From NCBI GenBank assembly GCA_035632055.1, contig DASQHO010000081.1:1-64000 (forward strand): a DNA stretch of 64,000 nucleotides. Direction: 5' to 3'. The position numbers were made by a program, and so were the translations under genes. The notes beneath the pieces were generated by a model. It was given only the letters and a program-made list of their open reading frames with translations. It made no database searches and was not told the DNA's origin. This document shows, piece after piece, positions 16,961 through 25,506 of the stretch (position 1 is the first letter of the stretch; the number at the start of each line of letters is the position of its first letter). This stretch comes from REEB95 sp035632055. Its GTDB lineage: Bacteria > Pseudomonadota > Alphaproteobacteria > ATCC43930 > CGMCC-115725.

Positions 16961-18004
16961 CTATGCCGAGGACTGCGTCGCCTCGACAAACGTCGAGAAA
17001 GGAACGAACTCGACACCGGGCCCAAAAAGAATGCCGCCGCCGGTGCAGTTGTAGGTGGTGACGCCGGTCGCTACAACCTCTTCGGCCATCTCCAAGAACG
17101 CCATTCTATACCAATAATACGCAGGGTCGGTAAAGAACTCGGCGCCAAGATAGGGATTTTTGATGTGTACAAAGGCCTCGCCGAGCCGGTTTTCGCCGAG
17201 CATTTCCTTCAGCTCGGTATAGTATTGGGTTTCGCGATAGGTAGTTTCGCCGTAATAGCTCAAATCCATACCGAGAATGCCAATCTTGCGCTTGCCTAAG
17301 ACTGCGTGCGCGATCACCCAACAGGCGGTCCCGACATTCCCGCCGGCATTGATGCAGGGTTTGCCGTTGAGTGCGCGAATTTTGCGGGTGAGGCTGTCCG
17401 GCCGATCGTAGTCATCGAGCAGCGGATTCCACCAATAGACCGTCATCTGCGTCTCGGCGCATCGTCGCACGACAGCCGGCGCCGCCGAGGTTGCAACGCA
17501 AATCCGCATCGCAGGCCCATGCCGATTTAGCAGCGTGAGAAGCTCGTGATTTATCTTCAACTGATTAAAACGGAATTTCGGGTCCATATCCTGCCGCGCG
17601 AAATAGTCATCGCGGGCAATCGCTGCCTCGTCGAGCGCCGGATCGCCGAACCACCGCACGATACGCGAGCCATGCGGATCGACGGTAACGACTAGCTGGG
17701 GCACGATGTCGTTGCGCAAGCACCACGCCATGGCAGATTCGGTGGCGATGATTGGGCCCCGAAAGCCGCTCTGTTTGATCAGCTGCGCCGTGTTCTGTCG
17801 ATGGAGGCTCGGCCCCGCGGCAATTACCAGAGCCGCATCGCCCTGCGCCAGCTCGGTGTCGCGCAACGCCAGGATAGATGCGCCGTCACGGGCCGCCGCT
17901 TGATTCGTCCGTGCGTTCGTTATCGCCTGGTTGCCAATACGCTCGAGGGTGTATTGGTCCATCCGCGCCGCAAGCCTTAGCGCCAAAGAATCATCCGAGG
18001 ACAT
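16961..18004 (-). CDS. DUF115 / MptE-like protein
   Basis: 347 residues, ATG 18004. The segment DAALVIAAGPSLHRQNTAQL followed by IIATESAMAWCLRNDIVPQL VVTVDP is the hallmark of the DUF115 (6-hydroxymethylpterin pyrophosphokinase MptE-like) fold. It is shared with Maf-type motility-accessory glycosyltransferases that transfer nonulosonic acids. The later GKRKIGILGMDLSYYGETTY is also typical. Since this locus makes a legionaminic-type nonulosonate, a role as its transferase or modifier is attractive, but the sequence alone does not show it. Lies 56 nt downstream of the dioxygenase gene and 16 nt before the radical SAM start. Confidence 0.75.
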   Translation of the reverse strand: MSSDDSLALRLAARMDQYTLERIGNQAITNARTNQAAARDGASILALRDTELAQGDAALVIAAGPSLHRQNTAQLIKQSGFRGPIIATESAMAWCLRNDIVPQLVVTVDPHGSRIVRWFGDPALDEAAIARDDYFARQDMDPKFRFNQLKINHELLTLLNRHGPAMRICVATSAAPAVVRRCAETQMTVYWWNPLLDDYDRPDSLTRKIRALNGKPCINAGGNVGTACWVIAHAVLGKRKIGILGMDLSYYGETTYRETQYYTELKEMLGENRLGEAFVHIKNPYLGAEFFTDPAYYWYRMAFLEMAEEVVATGVTTYNCTGGGILFGPGVEFVPFSTFVEATQSSA

Positions 18005-18060
18005 ATTGGGGGCTACGTTAAATGTGCCGGCGCCGCTCAGCCTACGAACCGCGGCATTGC

Positions 18061-19023
18061 TTAGTTCTTACGATGCGTGTCGAGCTGATCGAACATGTGC
18101 CGAACATGCGGCGGGCAGTGCGCGAGCTCGGGCCAATCCGTCGTGCGATCGCGGAACTGCTCGACATGATGTCCAGTCGTGACCGTCCAAATGAAAACTT
18201 TGCGGCGGCTGTTCGGAATCAGATTGCGGCAATGGACGCCGGTCGTGTCGTAGACGAACAAAGTGCCCTTCTTGCCAACCAGATGGAAGATCCGCTCGGG
18301 CGCGGATTGAGCCCAACGCCGGCACTCGTCATAAGTCATCTCGATACCGGTTTTCATAAACGACCGCTGATGCGAACCCATTAGGTATTCCATGTGGGTG
18401 TCATTAACGGTCTGATCGGATACCAGTAGCATCGCACTGACCTGTCGGAAACGATCAACGTGGTAGTCATTGCCAAGCTCGAGGCGGCTGTCGGGCTTGA
18501 CGTCGGTATACTGGATGCGCGGCTGGTTCCGGTAATACGGCTGACGGCGATAGTAGTTGTAGATCATGCCAGCGATATCCGGATCGCGTAGCATCGGCGC
18601 GAGCCCGTTATCAAGCAGGGAAATTTCACAGGTCATGACGACGCCGAACGCACGAAACGAATCACTGCTGCCATCAAGCGTGAACAGCCGCTTGTCGTCG
18701 AACTGACTGCCGTCGAGATTGTGGTCGGTGCGGCCAGCCAGCTTCTGGAAATATGCCCGGTCGAGATAGTCGGCAACACCGTGGAACATTTCAGGCTCGA
18801 TGCGGACGATACCGTTTTCGCGCAGCTCGCGAAGCCAGCCCTCAGCACGTGGCGAGATCCGAACCGCAGGTCTAACGAGATTCGGCGCCGTGTATCTGAT
18901 GAGATTGAGATAGGCGGGCGTACGCACGATCGCACGCTTCATGCCCGGCGGCATCATCGAACCGATGAATTTCCGTACACGCAGGGCCGGACTTAGATCG
19001 TTATGGGAGACGGTCTGGCTCAT
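18061..19023 (-). CDS. Phytanoyl-CoA dioxygenase (PhyH)-like Fe(II)/2-oxoglutarate enzyme
   Basis: 320 residues from ATG 19023 (upstream GTG rejected as less likely). Residues around NDYHVDRFRQVSAMLLVSDQ give the metal-binding H-x-D, and the later VHCRNLIPNSRRKVFIWTV gives the distal His and the Arg that binds 2-oxoglutarate. The preceding DTHMEYLMGSHQRSF (the GSH turn) is characteristic of PhyH enzymes. Such enzymes hydroxylate small molecules and sometimes sugars or lipids in polysaccharide clusters. All catalytic residues are present. It is in the same strand run as DUF115 and radical SAM genes, suggesting a three-gene tailoring cassette. Confidence 0.78.
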   Translation of the reverse strand: MSQTVSHNDLSPALRVRKFIGSMMPPGMKRAIVRTPAYLNLIRYTAPNLVRPAVRISPRAEGWLRELRENGIVRIEPEMFHGVADYLDRAYFQKLAGRTDHNLDGSQFDDKRLFTLDGSSDSFRAFGVVMTCEISLLDNGLAPMLRDPDIAGMIYNYYRRQPYYRNQPRIQYTDVKPDSRLELGNDYHVDRFRQVSAMLLVSDQTVNDTHMEYLMGSHQRSFMKTGIEMTYDECRRWAQSAPERIFHLVGKKGTLFVYDTTGVHCRNLIPNSRRKVFIWTVTTGHHVEQFRDRTTDWPELAHCPPHVRHMFDQLDTHRKN

Positions 19024-19081
19024 AATTGGGTCTCTTGTGTAGAACGGCGTGACAACAACCACGCACTATATGGCGGCCCGC

Positions 19082-19384
19082 TTAGCCGGGCTTCTTGGAA
19101 TTGCCCGATGGCGTTGCGTTCTGCGCGTCATATTGCGCGGCGCGGCCAACGACCGGCCGGCCTTTATCGTCATTACCATCGCCGTCCCAAAGGAATTTCT
19201 TACGCGAAACATAAGCGATGCTGCCGCCGAGCTGCGCCAGCGCTGCGCGCTCGAATTTTTCTGATAAGTTCTCTTCGGTCTTTTCAGACTTCACCTCAGT
19301 GCGCGCGGTGAAATTGCCTCGTAACAGCTTGCTCACCTGTTCGCTCCATGACGAAATTGCCGGGCAATCAAGATACAGCGTCAT
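19082..19384 (-). CDS. Small hypothetical protein
   Basis: 100 residues, ATG 19384, 21 nt after the stop of the upstream methyltransferase gene and on the same strand, which supports a real operon member. Its middle is charged and helical (TEVKSEKTEENLSEKFERAA) and the end is a polar Gly/Asp/Asn-rich tail (WDGDGNDDKGRPVVGRAAQY). No signal peptide, membrane segment or known domain. Only a weak AGGA-like site precedes the start. The fit in the operon argues for it; the lack of a family argues against it. Confidence 0.45.
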   Translation of the reverse strand: MTLYLDCPAISSWSEQVSKLLRGNFTARTEVKSEKTEENLSEKFERAALAQLGGSIAYVSRKKFLWDGDGNDDKGRPVVGRAAQYDAQNATPSGNSKKPG

Positions 19385-19405
19385 TCCTGCAAAAGCAAAA
19401 ATCCA

Positions 19406-20251
19406 TTAAGTCAAACGCTTATGGTGATTTGGCATCCGGGGGCTCGCAACCAGAAACACACAATCCGCTGGCAGGTATTGGACCAGGGCCGGAAGGAGAC
19501 GCCCCGCGACGCGCGCCATGGGTCCTTTGAGGCCCCATGCGTCGATCGCATGCGTCACGAGAACAGACTGGCGTCCTCCAGCGGTGACATTGAATCCATG
19601 TCGGCGAAGCGCATTGGCCAACGTGCGGCGCTCGTAGAAGACGGTGGCGTTTGCGCCAACCCTGCCGATAAGAGACGCGCCGCGCCAATAGTAAGGGCTG
19701 CTGGCCACGTGGCACGAGATGAACAGAATTCCGTTAGGGCGCAATAGATCACGAACCAGGTCGAGTGTCTCACCCTGGTCGTCCATGTAGTTGATCGTGT
19801 CGCCGAAACTCACGATGTCGAAAGAATTGTCGGCGAAAATCCGCTTGATCGACCGATCGAAACGACCAATGTGAACTTGGAATCCGGCCGCGCGTGCGAT
19901 TTCCGCGTGCGGCGCAAACGGTTCGATCCCGACGGCGGCGATCCCCTTATGCTTGAAGACCGCCAGTAAATTGCCCGTGCCCGAGCCGATATCCAGCGCG
20001 CGCAGATCGCTCCGGCTTCTCGAAAGATGCTCAAACAGGAACGCGCTCTCGGAGACCACTTCCGGATGATCGGGGTCCGGTGCTTGCGGCGGCAGCGCCT
20101 GGTAGGATGTTTCCAGCACGGACTGCATATGCGCGGATGACAGGACATGCGATCGCCGCAGCAAACCGCAATCGGCGCAGCGCACGAAATCGCCTTGGCC
20201 ATGCACTGCCTTCGGTGGCCGAGAACTGCCGCATGCTGTGCAACGATTCAT
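19406..20251 (-). CDS. Class I SAM methyltransferase with N-terminal zinc ribbon
   Basis: 281 residues. The N-terminus has CTAC (4-7) and CADC (25-28), a two-knuckle zinc ribbon common in sugar methyltransferases of O-antigen clusters. The SAM site is ALDIGSGTGNLLAVF with the acidic VGIEP downstream, and the post-motif DIVSFGDTINYMDD and LLRPNGILFISCHV are typical of Methyltransf_23. Substrate is unknown; the neighbourhood suggests a nucleotide sugar or glycan. Its start is 7 nt after the stop of the next upstream methyltransferase, so the two are co-transcribed. Confidence 0.82.
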   Translation of the reverse strand: MNRCTACGSSRPPKAVHGQGDFVRCADCGLLRRSHVLSSAHMQSVLETSYQALPPQAPDPDHPEVVSESAFLFEHLSRSRSDLRALDIGSGTGNLLAVFKHKGIAAVGIEPFAPHAEIARAAGFQVHIGRFDRSIKRIFADNSFDIVSFGDTINYMDDQGETLDLVRDLLRPNGILFISCHVASSPYYWRGASLIGRVGANATVFYERRTLANALRRHGFNVTAGGRQSVLVTHAIDAWGLKGPMARVAGRLLPALVQYLPADCVFLVASPRMPNHHKRLT

Positions 20252-20258
20252 CGGACGA

Positions 20259-21104
20259 TCATGCCGTCAGAATGTGAAAACAACTCAGCGGCTCGCCGAT
20301 GCACGCACGGTACTCATACGTGGAGAATCCAGCGTCATTCGCGACGCGGCGCATAAACGCCTCACTAGTGTAATTCACGACAAGCATCGTGCGCATCCCA
20401 GCATCGATTTCCGGTTGCCCGCGATGCCGCGGATCCGAGCAAAAGTTCACGAGAACGCCGCCCGAGTTGAGCACCTCACGGCAACGGCGGAAAAATATTG
20501 GCGATAAATCGGGGATATACATCAGGACGTGAAAGAACGTCAGCGCATCGTAACGCGGCAGCGGACCCCGTTCGTCCGGGAATGAGCCCCCAACGATTGC
20601 GTCGACACCGCATTGCCGCAAGACATCGACTACTTCCTCGTTCGGTTCGACGCCATAGGCTTCGATGCCGCATTGCCGTGCCAGCCGGACAAATGCTCCG
20701 TAAGAACAGCCGGCGTCTAACAGACTGCGAGCCTTTTGCGCACGGAGCATCGTCATTGCCTCGCCGGCACGCCCAACACCGAAATCAAGTTTCGGGTGCA
20801 CCGCACGGTACATCGCGCGTAGACTATCGCGGATCGGCGTAGGACGCCAAATCTGGCCGACAGTTACGCGTGGATCGTAGATCCGATCCTTGCTGTTATA
20901 GAATTCCTTGAAATAGCGATTGAGACCAGCGGCACTCTGCTTATCAATCGGCGCAGCATAGTAAAAGTCGCAGTCGAGACAGCGGAACATGGACATTTCG
21001 CCGTTGAAGAACGGCGTCACGCTTGGCTGGACTTCCTTGCGTGTGACAAATTCGCCCTTCGCCTTCCCGCAATACGGGCAGGCGATTCGCGGGGCTTGAC
21101 TCAT
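20259..21104 (-). CDS. Class I SAM methyltransferase with N-terminal zinc ribbon
   Basis: 281 residues from ATG 21104. A zinc ribbon is formed by CPYC near the N-terminus and CLDC about 30 residues later. The SAM motif is SLLDAGCSYGAFVRLARQCG followed by AYGVEPNEE. The downstream DALTFFHVLMYIPDLSPIFF and REVLNSGGVLVNFCSD are the usual motifs II-III. It resembles its downstream neighbour in architecture but is not a recent duplicate. It starts 44 nt after the 2-epimerase gene, suggesting it acts on the nonulosonate or a partner sugar made here. Substrate unproven. Confidence 0.82.
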   Translation of the reverse strand: MSQAPRIACPYCGKAKGEFVTRKEVQPSVTPFFNGEMSMFRCLDCDFYYAAPIDKQSAAGLNRYFKEFYNSKDRIYDPRVTVGQIWRPTPIRDSLRAMYRAVHPKLDFGVGRAGEAMTMLRAQKARSLLDAGCSYGAFVRLARQCGIEAYGVEPNEEVVDVLRQCGVDAIVGGSFPDERGPLPRYDALTFFHVLMYIPDLSPIFFRRCREVLNSGGVLVNFCSDPRHRGQPEIDAGMRTMLVVNYTSEAFMRRVANDAGFSTYEYRACIGEPLSCFHILTA

Positions 21105-21148
21105 CACGCCGTTGCAGCCCGTTTCATCCGCGTGCGGTTTCACTACAG

Positions 21149-22315
21149 TCAGTTTATGGCGATGTCGTGGAACTGCTTCCGCAGCAATCCATCAAGTGGA
21201 TAGTCGCGCAACACCGCAGCGATCCGCTCGGCCGCACCGCCGCTACCATAAGGCGATTGGACTTTGCGTGCCGCGGAGCGAAATTCGGGCGATATCGCGC
21301 GATCGATCGCCGCCTGAATCTCGGCCACGTTTTCTGCGCAATCGATGACCGATGCGGCACGCAGGCGTCCTTTCTGACGGTCGCCAATATTGACCGACGG
21401 CACCTTCATGGTCGGCGCCTCGATGATGCCGCTCGATGAGTTGCCGACGACCGCCAGACAATCGCGCATCGCGCCGAGATAGCGCCGTTGCCCGAGTGAC
21501 GCGACTAGCCGGGCCCGACCAGGCCGTTTCGCCACGTACTCCAACAGTTGCCGTGCGATGGTATCGTGTCCGACATCGGCATTAACTCCGGTAATCAATA
21601 CGGCGTGCTGCGGAAAGGCATCGAGCGCCGCAAGCGTCGCCTTAAGTCCACCCACGCCTAGATCCGCGGCGAGCGTGAGCGGATGATATGTGACGAGGAA
21701 GAAGCCATTACCGAGCGGAAGGCCCGCAACCTGCTCAATTTCGTTCAACGGAGCCAGCGGCAACCGCTCGATCGCGTCGAGGCCAAGAGCCCCAACATCG
21801 AACACCCGCGCCGGATCTTCGCCCATCTGAACGATACGCCGGCGATAATCCTCACACGCCGCAAAATGCAGGTGCGCAAGCTTTGTAATCGCGTGACGAA
21901 AGCTATCGTCGGTCGCACCTTCTGTCAGCTCGCCACCATGGGCGTGCGCAATCGGCACCCGGCATATACATGCGGCCTCGGCAGCGGCCAGGATCTCATA
22001 ACGATCGCCAAGCAGGAGGAGTAAATCCGGCCGTCGCCGCTCCAACGTGGCCGTGACGCCGACGACGCATCGACCCAGGGCTGCTGCGATCGCGTCCGGC
22101 GTATCACCGGAAATTTCCAACGGAATACGTTCGTCAATCACGAAGCCATCGCTCTCGATTGCGCGCACGGTCTCGCCGAATTTGGGCTCGAGGTGTGTGC
22201 CCGTTACGATAAGCCGCAGGTCGAGTGCAGGATCGGCAGTAATTGCCTTGAGCGTCCAATAGAGCAGCCCATATTCGGCACGCGTGCCGGTCAGGACAGC
22301 GATGCTCCGGCTCAT
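21149..22315 (-). CDS. legG: UDP/GDP-sugar 2-epimerase, hydrolysing (NeuC/LegG type)
   Basis: 388 residues from ATG 22315, which overlaps the aminotransferase stop as ATGA. The N-terminus IAVLTGTRAEYGLLYWTLKA is the NeuC/LegG signature. HAHGGELTEGATDDSFRHAI TKLAHLHF and SSSGIIEAPTMKVPSVNIGD RQKGR are hallmark active-site segments of hydrolysing 2-epimerases. In the legionaminate pathway the enzyme removes the nucleotide from the 2,4-diacetamido sugar and gives 2,4-diacetamido-2,4,6-trideoxymannose for the synthase. The neighbouring dehydratase and LegC-type aminotransferase favour LegG over plain NeuC. Confidence 0.88.
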   Translation of the reverse strand: MSRSIAVLTGTRAEYGLLYWTLKAITADPALDLRLIVTGTHLEPKFGETVRAIESDGFVIDERIPLEISGDTPDAIAAALGRCVVGVTATLERRRPDLLLLLGDRYEILAAAEAACICRVPIAHAHGGELTEGATDDSFRHAITKLAHLHFAACEDYRRRIVQMGEDPARVFDVGALGLDAIERLPLAPLNEIEQVAGLPLGNGFFLVTYHPLTLAADLGVGGLKATLAALDAFPQHAVLITGVNADVGHDTIARQLLEYVAKRPGRARLVASLGQRRYLGAMRDCLAVVGNSSSGIIEAPTMKVPSVNIGDRQKGRLRAASVIDCAENVAEIQAAIDRAISPEFRSAARKVQSPYGSGGAAERIAAVLRDYPLDGLLRKQFHDIAIN

Positions 22316-23448
22316 CGATTGAGCTCGCTCCCCCGCCAGCTCGCGAGCGCGGCGACCACGCGCGCAACCTCCGTTTCGGCCAACATGCTGCCACACGGCA
22401 ATGAAACCAGCGTGCCGGAGAGGCTTTCAGAAATTCCTTGGAGTTGACGCGGAAAATTCGCGTAGGCCGGCTGCGTCGATAACGCCTGCCAGAACTGCCG
22501 TGCGGATATTCCCTGGCGTCGCAAATGAGCCACCAGATCGGCGGCGGCCTCCGGCGACGCCGTACGCACCACATACATCCAGCCGTTCCATTCGGCCCAG
22601 TTTGGTGCCGGCGGCGGTGCAAGATCGCCGCGTCCGTCAAGCGACTCCGTATAGGCATTGGCGACGTTGCGCCGCGCCGCCACCATAGTTTCCAGACGTT
22701 CGAGCTGCGCGACGACGACCGCGGCGCTGAGATTGGTGGTGCGATAATTGAAGCCGATCGCGTCATACGCATAACGCGAATCGGCGCGCGCCTGCGTGCT
22801 TAAATGGCGAGCCTGGCACGCCCATGTCTCGCGGTTCGTGACGATCGCGCCACCCCCGCCGCCCGTCACTATCTTGTTGCCATTGAAGCTGAAGATACCC
22901 GCATCGGCCAGTCCGCCGGCGGGCCGCCCCTTATAGTGCGAACCGAGTGCACCGGCGGCATCCTCGATCAGCGTCGCGCCGCGCTGGCGACAGAAATCGA
23001 TGAGCCCATCGAAATCGGCCGGCAGGCCGAGCGGATCGACCGCGATAACCGCGGCGATCGGCTTTCCAGAGCGTTCGGCGTCATCGAATGCGGCTGAAAG
23101 CATATTAGCGTCCAGACTCCAATGGTCCGGATCGACATCGACCATCACCGGCGTGGCGCCGGCATGGACGACGGCATTGGCAGTGGCGGCAAACGTCCAG
23201 TCAGGAACAGCCACGCGCTTGCCGTCGCCGATCCCGAGAGTCGCCAACAAAAGCTGAAGCGCTGTCGTGCCGCTGGCGGTGGCAACGGCATGCGAGCAGT
23301 CGGACAATGCGGCAACGCGCGCCTCCATCTGGCCGACAAACGGCCCCGCAGAGGACACCCATCCGGTCTGGATGCACTCGCGGAGATAGGTTTCTTCGTT
23401 GCCGCGCAGATCTGGCTCGGCGAGCGGAATCACACGTTCAGAGGACAT
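22312..23448 (-). CDS. legC: LegC-type PLP-dependent aminotransferase
   Basis: 378 residues from ATG 23448, inside the last codons of legB (11-nt overlap). DegT/DnrJ/EryC1/StrS family. Cofactor contacts include ATASGTTALQLLL and the catalytic lysine in FSFNGNKIVTGGGGG (K192). It should transfer an amino group to C4 of the 4-keto-6-deoxy sugar made by the adjacent dehydratase. Normal length with all motifs present. The tight order legB-legC-legG on one transcript matches the known nonulosonate clusters. Confidence 0.85.
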   Translation of the reverse strand: MSSERVIPLAEPDLRGNEETYLRECIQTGWVSSAGPFVGQMEARVAALSDCSHAVATASGTTALQLLLATLGIGDGKRVAVPDWTFAATANAVVHAGATPVMVDVDPDHWSLDANMLSAAFDDAERSGKPIAAVIAVDPLGLPADFDGLIDFCRQRGATLIEDAAGALGSHYKGRPAGGLADAGIFSFNGNKIVTGGGGGAIVTNRETWACQARHLSTQARADSRYAYDAIGFNYRTTNLSAAVVVAQLERLETMVAARRNVANAYTESLDGRGDLAPPPAPNWAEWNGWMYVVRTASPEAAADLVAHLRRQGISARQFWQALSTQPAYANFPRQLQGISESLSGTLVSLPCGSMLAETEVARVVAALASWRGSELNR

Positions 23449-24421
23449 AACCACCCGTTCGCAAGCGATGACGATTTTCCTTGAGCCATTCGATGGTGTG
23501 GCGGAGCCCGTCTTCGAGCGTCGTTTTGGGCCGCCAGCCGAGAAGCGTCCGTGCCTTTCCGTTGTCGGACTTGAGCCGACCGACCTCGCTGGCCTCCGGT
23601 CGCAAGCGCTCTTTCTCGCTTTCGATACGCACGGTTTTGCCCATCAGCCGGCCGATCAGCGTCGCGAGATCGCCGATGGCAATTTCCTGGCCGGTGCCGA
23701 GATTGATGGTCTCTCCAACAGCCTTTTCGGCAACCGCAGCGGCAAGAAAACCCTCGGCCGTGTCGGCGACGTAGGTCAGGTCGCGGGTCGGCGTCAAAGC
23801 ACCGAGTCTGACGCGGTCGCCTTCAAGACATTGCGTGACGATGGTGGGGATGACCGCGCGGGCTGATTGGCGCGGACCAAAAGTATTGAATGGCCGCAAT
23901 GTGACCACGGGCAAGCCGTAAGCCAGATGAAACGACTCTGCAATCTTGTCGGCACCGATCTTGCTGGCCGAATACGGCGATTGACCTTGCAGCGGATGGT
24001 CTTCACCGATCGGGACCCGCTGGGCGGTGCCATAGACTTCGGAAGTCGAGGTCTGGATAACACGCACCACCCCTGCGTCGCGCGCCGCCTGAAGCACGCG
24101 TAGCGTACCCAAGACGTTCGTCTGAACGTACGATTCGGGTGCCTCATACGAGTAGGGAATGGCGATCAATGCCGCCAGGTGGAACACGATCTCCACATCG
24201 CGCATCGCCCCCTTGAGCAAATCGTGATCGGTCACATCTCCGGCGACGATCTCCATGTTCGATTTCAACGGCGAATCGTCAAGCCACCCCTGGCGGCCCG
24301 TCGAATTGTAACGGACCAGAGCGCGCGTGCGCGCGCCCTGCCGGGTCAGTTCCTCGGCAAGATGGCTGCCGATGAAACCGCCCGCGCCCGTAATCAGCAC
24401 ACGGCGACCGTTCAAGCTCAT
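23438..24421 (-). CDS. legB: NAD-dependent 4,6-dehydratase (LegB type)
   Basis: 327 residues, extended SDR. TGAGGFIGSH (11-20) binds NAD, TSTSEVYG holds the catalytic Thr, and YSASK gives Tyr150 and Lys154. The glutamate of TSEVYG and the FNTFGPRQSARAVIPT segment match 4,6-dehydratases. It starts the legionaminate branch from nucleotide-activated GlcNAc; the nearby CBS-nucleotidyltransferase suggests GDP-GlcNAc rather than UDP-GlcNAc as in Campylobacter (knowledge of that pathway, not shown here). ATGA overlap with the gene upstream. Confidence 0.88.
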   Translation of the reverse strand: MSLNGRRVLITGAGGFIGSHLAEELTRQGARTRALVRYNSTGRQGWLDDSPLKSNMEIVAGDVTDHDLLKGAMRDVEIVFHLAALIAIPYSYEAPESYVQTNVLGTLRVLQAARDAGVVRVIQTSTSEVYGTAQRVPIGEDHPLQGQSPYSASKIGADKIAESFHLAYGLPVVTLRPFNTFGPRQSARAVIPTIVTQCLEGDRVRLGALTPTRDLTYVADTAEGFLAAAVAEKAVGETINLGTGQEIAIGDLATLIGRLMGKTVRIESEKERLRPEASEVGRLKSDNGKARTLLGWRPKTTLEDGLRHTIEWLKENRHRLRTGGYVL

Positions 24422-25506
24422 CGTTCGAGACGTCCTGCTGCCATGTCGCGTTGTGCGCGTTCATAGTCATCGGGCCGTCCGACGTCGAGCCAATATTCCC
24501 GTATCGGGAAGCTGACGACGTTGCCGCCACCGGCGATGACGCGCTCGATCATCTGGGTCATGTCGATGCGATCCCCGTGCGATATGAAATCCCAAGCGCG
24601 CGGCTCGATCAGGTAAATTCCGGCATTGACCAAAAACCGGAACGAAGGTTTTTCGCGCACCGCGGTGACGCGCACATCGTCGCAATCGATGACACCATAG
24701 GGCACGGCCATTTCGTAAAGGCGGACGGCAACAGTCAGCACGGCTCCATGGCTGCGATGAAATTCGGCCATGGCACGGAAATCGACGTTGGTCAGCACGT
24801 CGCCATTGATGACGAGCGTGGTCTGCGTCGGCCTGCCGAGAAGACCGAGCGCACCCGCCGTGCCGAGAGGCCGCTCCTCCTGCACATAGTGGAGATGAAC
24901 GCCGAACTGCGCACCGCTTCCGAAATGATCGACAATCTTCTTGTGCAGATAGTGGGTCGAAATATTGACTTCGGTAATGCCCGCCTCGCGCAGATTGTCG
25001 ATCGTGCGCTCGAGCAACGGCTTGTCGCCGACCGGCAGCATTGGCTTCGGCGTATCGTCGGTAAATGGCCGCAGCCGCGTGCCGAACCCACCTGCCATCA
25101 CCACGGCGCGGATATCATCGCCGGTTTCCGGGACCAGCGCACGCAGCAGGGCGAGATCGACCACACGGCCGTCTTCATCGAGCAACGGGATGTGCTGTAC
25201 ATCTGCAGTTCGCATGATGCGAAGCAACTCTTCGTCGCTTGTGTTGACCGAACGGGTGATAGCCACTGGATGCGCCGAAGACGACTTGAAATCAAGCAAG
25301 CGGCGCGCGAGCTCGTCAAAGTTCACGCCGGCCAACATGGCACGGCGGACGTCACCGTCCGTGATCGTCGCGATTAGCCGTTGGCCATCGTCAACGAGCA
25401 GTGCCATGCCGATGCGCGACTGGTCGATACGGCGGACGACATCGCGGATGGCCTCCGAAGTGACCACCAGGCATTGGGTGAAGTTTGGGAAAAACGGCCG
25501 CTGCAT
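24418..25506 (-). CDS. ptmE: CBS-domain sugar nucleotidyltransferase (PtmE-like)
   Basis: 362 residues from ATG 25506, overlapping the previous stop as TGATG; the open frame continues upstream only in the overlap with another gene. Residues about 11-125 form a CBS pair (IGMALLVDDGQRLIATITDG DVR; VQHIPLLDEDGRVVDLALL). Residues 133-355 form a sugar-nucleotide pyrophosphorylase: VVMAGGFGTRLRPFT and TPKPMLPVGDKPLLERTI, then VINGDVLTNVDFR. In Campylobacter PtmE is a glucosamine-1-phosphate guanylyltransferase feeding legionaminate synthesis; that role is inferred here from architecture and neighbours. No PtmF/PtmA partners seen in the window. Confidence 0.82.
   Translation of the reverse strand: MQRPFFPNFTQCLVVTSEAIRDVVRRIDQSRIGMALLVDDGQRLIATITDGDVRRAMLAGVNFDELARRLLDFKSSSAHPVAITRSVNTSDEELLRIMRTADVQHIPLLDEDGRVVDLALLRALVPETGDDIRAVVMAGGFGTRLRPFTDDTPKPMLPVGDKPLLERTIDNLREAGITEVNISTHYLHKKIVDHFGSGAQFGVHLHYVQEERPLGTAGALGLLGRPTQTTLVINGDVLTNVDFRAMAEFHRSHGAVLTVAVRLYEMAVPYGVIDCDDVRVTAVREKPSFRFLVNAGIYLIEPRAWDFISHGDRIDMTQMIERVIAGGGNVVSFPIREYWLDVGRPDDYERAQRDMAAGRLER

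Noticed and set aside
24451..25377. 308-codon plus-strand open frame
   Set aside because: Mirror frame of the CBS-nucleotidyltransferase; composition (His/Arg-rich, scattered) is not protein-like.
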